Assembly: GCA_046593875.1 (NCBI GenBank)
Contig: JBKJQQ010000106.1
Location: 1-10,463, forward strand
DNA length: 10,463 nucleotides
Source of the DNA: SCTD01 sp046593875
Lineage (GTDB): Bacteria > Actinomycetota > Actinomycetes > Mycobacteriales > SCTD01
Reading direction: 5' to 3'
Positions 6,172 to 10,463 of this stretch are shown in pieces (the first letter of the stretch is position 1; every line of letters begins with the position of its first letter). Position numbers and translations under genes: made by a program. The notes below the pieces were generated by a model, which was not told where the DNA came from, did not search any database, and saw only the letters and a list, made by a program, of their open reading frames with translations.

Positions 6172-6884
6172 GCCTGCTCGAGGTGGAGGACCTGCGCACC
6201 GGCTACGGCGCGCTCCCGGTGCTGCAGGGGATCTCGTTCTCCGTGGAGGAGGGCGAGACCGCCGTCATCTTCGGGCTGAACGGCGCCGGCAAGACGACGA
6301 CCGTCAACTGCCTGGCCGGCGTGCTGCCGACGTGGAGCGGCGAGATCCGCTTCGACGGGCAGAAGATCAGCGGCAAGGACGCGCCCGGCATCGTCAAGGC
6401 CGGCGTGGCGTTGTCCCCCGAGGGCCGGCGCGTCTGGCCCGGCCTGTCCGTGCTCAAGAACCTCGAGCTGGGGGCCTGGATCCGCAAGGACCAGAAGGGC
6501 ATCGCCGAGACCGTCCAGCAGGTCTTCGGCTACTTCCCCCGGCTGGACGAGCGCAAGGACCAGCTGGCCGGAACGCTGTCCGGCGGCGAGCAGCAGATGC
6601 TGGCCATCGGTCGGGCCATCATGTGCAAGCCGCGGATGCTCATGATCGACGAGGCGTCGCTGGGCCTGTCGCCCAAGCTGGCGCAGACGGTGTTCCAGGT
6701 CGTCTCGCAGATCAACGACGACGGCACCACCGTGATCATCGTCGAGCAGAACGTCGGCGTGCTGCCCTACGCCGACCAGGCGCTGATCATGGAGAAGGGG
6801 TCCCTGACCTTCAACGGGCGCGGCAAGGAGCTCGAGGAGTCCGGCGAGCTCAAGCGCACCTACCTCGGCGAGACCGAGGAGTAG
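6168..6884 (+). CDS. livF: ABC transporter ATPase LivF
   Basis: 238 residues from a GTG at 6168 that overlaps the livG TGA by four bases (GTGA), with GAGGGAG about five bases upstream. Length is normal for LivF. Walker A is GLNGAGKTT (36-44, Lys42), 'VALSPEGRRVWPGLSVLKNL' is the family Q-loop region, the signature is canonical LSGGEQQ (137-143), and Walker B 'LMIDEASLGLSPK' carries Glu162. The H-loop reads 'IIVEQNVG' with Gln194 where many ABC ATPases have His; Gln here is typical of LivF proteins. It ends 'LKRTYLGETEE'. It dimerises with LivG to drive import and is the last gene of the operon, followed by a strong hairpin. Confidence 0.93.
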   Translation: MSLLEVEDLRTGYGALPVLQGISFSVEEGETAVIFGLNGAGKTTTVNCLAGVLPTWSGEIRFDGQKISGKDAPGIVKAGVALSPEGRRVWPGLSVLKNLELGAWIRKDQKGIAETVQQVFGYFPRLDERKDQLAGTLSGGEQQMLAIGRAIMCKPRMLMIDEASLGLSPKLAQTVFQVVSQINDDGTTVIIVEQNVGVLPYADQALIMEKGSLTFNGRGKELEESGELKRTYLGETEE

Positions 6885-6892
6885 CTCTGCAC

Positions 6893-6937
6893 GCACGACG
6901 AAGGCCGGGCCCCTCGGGGACCCGGCCTTCGTCGTGC
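6893..6937. terminator. Bidirectional stem-loop terminator between livF and the convergent zinc-motif gene
   Basis: A 17-base perfect inverted repeat, GCACGACGAAGGCCGGG (6893-6909) with its complement (6921-6937), is extended by CCCC/GGGG (6910-6913 with 6916-6919) and has one bulged A at 6920. It starts eight bases after the livF TAG and ends ten bases before the stop of the convergent gene, so it can serve both. There is no T tract, as is common for actinobacterial hairpin terminators. Confidence 0.8.
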
Positions 6938-6947
6938 TCGGTGTGAC

Positions 6948-7433
6948 CTAGCGGATGCTGATGTCCGTGGCGGAGTTCTCCGGCTGGCAGACGCGGCAGG
7001 CCTTGAGGTCGCGACCGCGGGCCTCGGCGGGGGTGAGGTAGCTGGTCTCCTCGCGACCGTCGACCAGGCGGCAGCCGGGGACGTGGTAGCTCGCGGAGCC
7101 GGCGACGACCAGACCCGAGACGTCACCGGGGGCGTCCGCCTTGGCAGCCCGGCCCTGGCCCTCGAGGAAGGCCTCGGCGAGCAGGTCGAACTTGGCCTCG
7201 AGCAGCGCGCGGTCCTCGCGGTTGCTCTGCACGACGAGCATCGCGGCGCCGAGGATGACGAAGGCGATGCCGACCAGGCCGCCGGACAGGATGTAGGGCA
7301 TCTGGGCCAGCGTGGAGGTCTGGCCGGCCGCGCCGTTCCAGCCGAACGCGATGGCGATCAGGCCGATGGCGGCGAGCGCCAGACCGGCCTTGCCGCCGAG
7401 CTTGCCGAAGTTCGGGCCGGGCGTGGGAGTCAT
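6948..7433 (-). CDS. Two-helix membrane protein with C-terminal Ada-like His/Cys metal-site motif
   Basis: 161 residues from the ATG at 7433-7431, with GGAG eight bases upstream on the minus strand. Two membrane helices lie at about 16-34 and 47-68, with a short Gly/Gln/Thr loop between them. Charge placement puts both ends in the cytoplasm. A linker follows (NREDRALLEAKFDLLAEAFLEG, probably helical). The C-terminal domain has 'SYHVPGCRLV' (His117, Cys121), then 'YLTPAEARGRDLKACRVCQPEN' (Cys146, Cys149). The spacing YHxxxC...A...LxxCxxC resembles the zinc-binding module of the Ada methyl-phosphotriester sensor and of some nuclease C-termini, so a structural zinc site is likely. No catalytic domain is seen and I know no function for this architecture. 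It is convergent with livF and divergent from the secreted protein at 7534. Confidence 0.8.
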   Translation of the reverse strand: MTPTPGPNFGKLGGKAGLALAAIGLIAIAFGWNGAAGQTSTLAQMPYILSGGLVGIAFVILGAAMLVVQSNREDRALLEAKFDLLAEAFLEGQGRAAKADAPGDVSGLVVAGSASYHVPGCRLVDGREETSYLTPAEARGRDLKACRVCQPENSATDISIR

Positions 7434-7487
7434 GGATGGGGCTCCATCGTGTCGAGGGACAGCGCGGTCGGGCCGTGCAGGACGGTC

Positions 7488-7516
7488 AGGCTAGTGGGGA
7501 GGGGATTCGCCGTCAC
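7488..7516 (-). promoter_or_regulatory. Candidate housekeeping-type promoter for the zinc-motif membrane protein
   Basis: On the minus strand GTGACG (7516-7511) and TAGCCT (7493-7488) are separated by exactly 17 bases. They keep the TGAC core of the -35 and the TANNNT form of the -10. Transcription would start near 7481, leaving a leader of about 47 bases that contains the GGAG site. This is motif evidence only. Confidence 0.45.
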
Positions 7517-7533
7517 GTGTCGAACTCCTGCTC

Positions 7534-8370
7534 ATGACCGCAGCACGACCGCGTGAGCAGTGGGTTCGCCCCCTTCGCCCCACCTCGTCCCGCCGGCTGG
7601 TGATGACTGCTCTGGCCGTTGCCCTGCTCGGTCCGGCTGCGGTCGCGGGCGGCGCGTCCGCGGCGCCCGAGCGCGGCCTGCTGGTGATCGAGGGCCGGGG
7701 CGGCACGACGGTCGACGTGGTCCTCGCGAAGGACGTCTACCTGCGCAGCTTCCTGCCGACCTTCGAGGGCGGCGGCGGCTTCGCCGTCGCGCTGGTGGAG
7801 GAGCAGCGCGCCACGCAGAGCCGGACCGGTCGTCGACTCGGGGGCGTCCAGGTCCGGGCCTTCGGCGACGGCACGCAGGACGCCGTGGCCCCCCTGGGCG
7901 TCGACGGTCATCTGGTCCCCGCCACCTACCGCGTCACGCTGCTCGGTCAGGGCGCGGTGCGGGCGACCTTCCCCCTGACCGACCCGGAGGCGCCGAACGT
8001 CGTCCTACGGCCGCGGACGCCGCTGCGCCAGCAGTTCCTGGCCCGGGCGGAGGCGCTCGAGGGCGGGGTGACCAGCGGCCGGGTCGACCTGGGCACCCTC
8101 GCGCCGGGGCGCCGCGCGGTCCAGGTCGTGCTGATGAAGGGCACCCGGGTCGACGACCTGCGGATGTGCGCGACGACCGCCCCGCAGTGCGAGCGCTACT
8201 CCCCGTCGCTCGGGCGGCCCGGGGGCGAGTCCCAGATCTCGGCCCGGCTGGAGCCCGGCGCGCCGGAGAGCCGTTCGCTGCGCTACTCGGTCAGCGGCTA
8301 CCGAGGTGCCCCGGACGAGGGGCAGACGTTCCAGGACGAGCGGCTGCGCGCGGTCGCGATCCTCTACTGA
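7534..8370 (+). CDS. Secreted protein of unknown function
   Basis: 278 residues from the ATG at 7534, the only standard start at the beginning of the frame (a TAG lies at 7492-7494). No ribosome binding site is close. An N-terminal region of about 22 residues with several Arg (TSSRRLVM) precedes a hydrophobic core, with a likely cleavage after ASA (41-43), so this is an export signal; the Arg pair is only loosely Tat-like. The mature part is mostly beta-type sequence: 'LLVIEGRGGTTVDVVLAKDVYL', 'GGVQVRAFGDGTQDAV', 'ATYRVTLLGQGAVRATFPL'. Cys212 and Cys219 could form a disulfide. There is no C-terminal anchor and no catalytic motif I recognise. It is divergent from the zinc-motif gene and convergent with the VWA gene, with four bases between their stops, so no separate terminator fits there. 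Confidence 0.75.
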   Translation: MTAARPREQWVRPLRPTSSRRLVMTALAVALLGPAAVAGGASAAPERGLLVIEGRGGTTVDVVLAKDVYLRSFLPTFEGGGGFAVALVEEQRATQSRTGRRLGGVQVRAFGDGTQDAVAPLGVDGHLVPATYRVTLLGQGAVRATFPLTDPEAPNVVLRPRTPLRQQFLARAEALEGGVTSGRVDLGTLAPGRRAVQVVLMKGTRVDDLRMCATTAPQCERYSPSLGRPGGESQISARLEPGAPESRSLRYSVSGYRGAPDEGQTFQDERLRAVAILY

Positions 8371-8374
8371 TCCC

Positions 8375-10315
8375 TCATCGTCGGCGACCGCGGCGGGCTC
8401 GCAGGTAGTCACTGACGACGTACTCCCCGAGCCGGGCCGGATCGGGGGCGAAGACCCGCCCCCCGTTGCGCGCGGCCAGGCGCTCGACGAAGTCCACGAG
8501 CCGCGGCTCGTCGTCGAGCATGAAGACGTTGATGGTCGCCCCCCGACGCGTGACGCGCTCGACCTCGGCCATGGTCAGCTCGAGCGTCTCGGGCAGCGGC
8601 GGCCAGCAGAACTCTGCGCGGCCGCTGCGGGTCAGGTGCGCGGTGGGCTCGCCGTCGGTGACGACCAGGACGACAGGCTCGGCATCGGGGTGCTTGGCCA
8701 GGTGCCGGCCGGCCAGGACCAGGGCGTGCTGCAGATTGGTGCCCTGCACGCGCTGGGCGTCCAGGCCGGCCAGCTTCTCCGGGGTCAGCACCTGGGCATA
8801 GTCGCTGAAGCCGATGATCTCGATCGCGTCCTGCGGGTACTTCGTCGTCACCAGCGAGTGCAGCGCCAGCGCCGTCTGCTTTGCGGTGCCCCAGGTGCCG
8901 CGCAACTCCATCGAGAACGACAGGTCGACCAGCAGGGCCACCGCGGCGCTCGTACGACGCTCGGTCTCCACGACCTCGAAGTCGTCGACCATGAGCCGCA
9001 CGGGGCTGCCCTGGCCCCGGAGCACGGCGTTGCGCACGGTGCGCACCACGTCCAGCGGCTGCTCGTCGCCGAACTGCCACGTCCGGGACGCTCCGGTGGT
9101 CTCGCCGGCCGCGCCCGCGTCCTGCACGTCGTGGCCGCCGCGCCCCCCGGCCTGCAGCTGTGTGAACACCTTGCGCAGCGCGGTGGCACCGACCCGGCGG
9201 ACCGCGCGCGGCGAGAGCTCGAGCCGGCCGCGGCTGTCGCGCACGAGGTAGCCCTGCTCGAGCAGCTCGCGCTCGATCCGGCGCAGCGCCGCGACGTCGT
9301 CGACCGCTCCGCGGCCGAGCGCGCGCATCACGGCCGCCTCGTCGATGTCGTCGAGCGAGGCGCCGGGGTAGTCCTGGCCCAGCGACGCCTCGAGGTCGTC
9401 GAGGTCGGCCAGCTCCTCGAGCGCGGTCGTCGCGTCGCCCATGCCCATTCCCTGCTCGCCGCGCATCCGCTCCTTGCCCCCCCAGGGCAGGTCGGGCCGG
9501 GCGTTGCGCAGGCTGTCGCCGAGCTGGGCCATCTGGGCGGCGAGGTCCAGGTCCAGCGCGCCCTGCATCAACTCGCCGAGCTCCTGGCGCTGCTGGGGCG
9601 TGAGGGAGTCCATCAGCCGCTGCTGGGCGGCGGCGCGACGGGCGAGGTCGTCGACGAGCTCCTCGAGCGTCTGCGGGGCGGACGGGAAGAACTCCCCGTG
9701 CCTGGTCATGAAGTCGTCGAACTGCTCCTGGGTGTGCGTGCCGCGGGCGTCGGCGTCGAGCATCGCGTTGAGGTCGCTGAGCATGTCCTTGACCGCCTGC
9801 ATCGCGGCCGGGTCGGCGTTCTCGAGCGCCGCTTTCATCCCCGTGAACTGGCTGTCCAGCACTTCGCGACGCAGCAGGTCGTCGATCCGCTCGTAGGCCT
9901 GCCGGGCCTCGTCGCTGCGCCAGTCGTAGGGCTTGAGCGCCTGCACCGCGCGGGCCGTCTCCGTCGGCAGGGTGTCCAGCTCGAGCTCGCGCAGGCGGGC
10001 CTCGTCCGAGGGGTCGGGGAACAGCTCCCGCCGCTCGGCCCCCAGCGCCTGCTCGAGCAGCTCGCGCACCTCCTGCAGCGTGCCGTCCAGCTGGCCCTTC
10101 TGTCGCGCCTGCCGCTGCCGCTTGGCCACCTGCCGGCGCAGGTCGTCCAGCCCGCGCAGGCCGTCGGCCCCGCGCCGCATGAGGTCGCGCAGGGCCTGCC
10201 GGGCGCTGGCGCCGGAAAGGACCGCCTCGCCGATCTCGTCCAGGGCGGCAGCGACGTCGTACGGCGGCTCGAGCGGGTCACGGCCGCCGGCCCAGGCGCC
10301 GTACCGGTAGGTCAC
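8375..10315 (-). CDS. VWA-domain protein with long helical N-terminal region (CoxE/Rv0959-like)
   Basis: 646 residues from the GTG at 10315-10313. This start is chosen because the upstream gene's TGA overlaps it as GTGA and because 'VTYRYGAWAGGRDPLEPPYD' matches the usual opening of this actinobacterial family; the frame extends 31 more residues only as a shadow. Residues about 15-430 are helical and rich in Leu, Glu, Arg and Gln (for example 'LDDLRRQVAKRQRQARQKGQLDGTLQEVRELLEQAL'). The C-terminal part is a von Willebrand A domain with an intact metal-ion adhesion site: DLSFS (Asp464, Ser466, Ser468), Thr526 in 'VQGTNLQ' and Asp554 in 'VVTDGEP'. Proteins of this type usually partner a MoxR/magnesium-chelatase-like AAA ATPase (as Rv0958 with Rv0959 in Mycobacterium tuberculosis). 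No such ATPase lies in the window. No signal peptide is seen, so it is probably cytoplasmic. Confidence 0.87.
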   Translation of the reverse strand: MTYRYGAWAGGRDPLEPPYDVAAALDEIGEAVLSGASARQALRDLMRRGADGLRGLDDLRRQVAKRQRQARQKGQLDGTLQEVRELLEQALGAERRELFPDPSDEARLRELELDTLPTETARAVQALKPYDWRSDEARQAYERIDDLLRREVLDSQFTGMKAALENADPAAMQAVKDMLSDLNAMLDADARGTHTQEQFDDFMTRHGEFFPSAPQTLEELVDDLARRAAAQQRLMDSLTPQQRQELGELMQGALDLDLAAQMAQLGDSLRNARPDLPWGGKERMRGEQGMGMGDATTALEELADLDDLEASLGQDYPGASLDDIDEAAVMRALGRGAVDDVAALRRIERELLEQGYLVRDSRGRLELSPRAVRRVGATALRKVFTQLQAGGRGGHDVQDAGAAGETTGASRTWQFGDEQPLDVVRTVRNAVLRGQGSPVRLMVDDFEVVETERRTSAAVALLVDLSFSMELRGTWGTAKQTALALHSLVTTKYPQDAIEIIGFSDYAQVLTPEKLAGLDAQRVQGTNLQHALVLAGRHLAKHPDAEPVVLVVTDGEPTAHLTRSGRAEFCWPPLPETLELTMAEVERVTRRGATINVFMLDDEPRLVDFVERLAARNGGRVFAPDPARLGEYVVSDYLRARRGRRR

Positions 10316-10463
10316 CTCCGGCCGGCGCGGGCGTTGAGGTAGCGGGACAGCGCCTGCAGCCCGAAGGCGACCGCCAGGACCAGCAGCGCGGCGGCGCGGG
10401 GCAGCCACACCCCGGTCAGCAGCCGTAGCGGGATGAGCGTGAAGGCGATCGCCAGCCCGATCT
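10312..10463 (-). CDS. Membrane protein, C-terminal end (cut by window edge)
   Basis: Reading the minus strand from the right edge gives 49 residues and a TGA at 10314-10312 that overlaps the VWA gene's GTG by four bases. The visible part has two hydrophobic stretches: 'IGLAIAFTLIPLRLL' and, after 'TGVWLPR', 'AAALLVLAVAFGLQAL'. It finishes with a basic tail (SRYLNARAGRR). The overlap indicates co-transcription and translational coupling with the VWA gene. The short end does not allow a family call. It was not among long open frames because it is truncated, but the reading frame is uninterrupted and the coupling makes it convincing. Confidence 0.65.
   Translation of the reverse strand, partial: IGLAIAFTLIPLRLLTGVWLPRAAALLVLAVAFGLQALSRYLNARAGRR

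Noticed and set aside
8306..10342. 678-codon plus-strand open frame opposite the VWA gene
   Set aside because: The VWA domain on the minus strand is unmistakable, with intact metal-site residues. The plus-strand product is a complementary-strand artefact.

Overview
This window comes from the chromosome of a high-GC actinobacterium. Codon third positions are almost all G or C, GTG starts are frequent, genes are densely packed with 1-14 base overlaps, and the lipoprotein and von Willebrand A protein types are common in that phylum. I cannot place it to genus.

Layout. A membrane protein on the minus strand is cut by the left edge (1-173). A 189-base divergent intergenic region (174-362) holds two abutting perfect or near-perfect inverted repeats. 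Then comes the main unit, reading right from 363 to 6884: a secreted, membrane-anchored surface protein with a DNRLRE-like domain; a substrate-binding lipoprotein with a Thr/Gly-repeat tether; and livH, livM, livG and livF, which encode the two permeases and two ATPases of a branched-chain-amino-acid-type (HAAT) ABC importer. A strong stem-loop lies between the lipoprotein gene and livH, and another follows livF. To the right are a convergent two-helix membrane protein with a His/Cys metal-site motif (6948-7433, minus), a secreted protein of unknown function (7534-8370, plus), a VWA-domain protein (8375-10315, minus), and the end of a membrane-protein gene whose stop overlaps the VWA start (10312 to the right edge, minus).

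How the genes work together. The lipoprotein captures a small solute outside the membrane, LivH/LivM form the channel, and LivG/LivF power it. The true substrate cannot be read from the sequence. The surface protein just upstream has no terminator between it and the lipoprotein gene, so it is probably co-transcribed. The VWA gene belongs to a second, minus-strand operon entering from the right.

No wholly new system is evident. The points most worth a second look are the 85-residue charged tail and degenerate ABC signature of LivG, which together with the Gln H-loop of LivF predict one impaired ATP site; the Thr/Gly tether and DxDxDG loop on the binding protein; its linkage to a DNRLRE-like surface protein; and the tandem dyads at 226-268.
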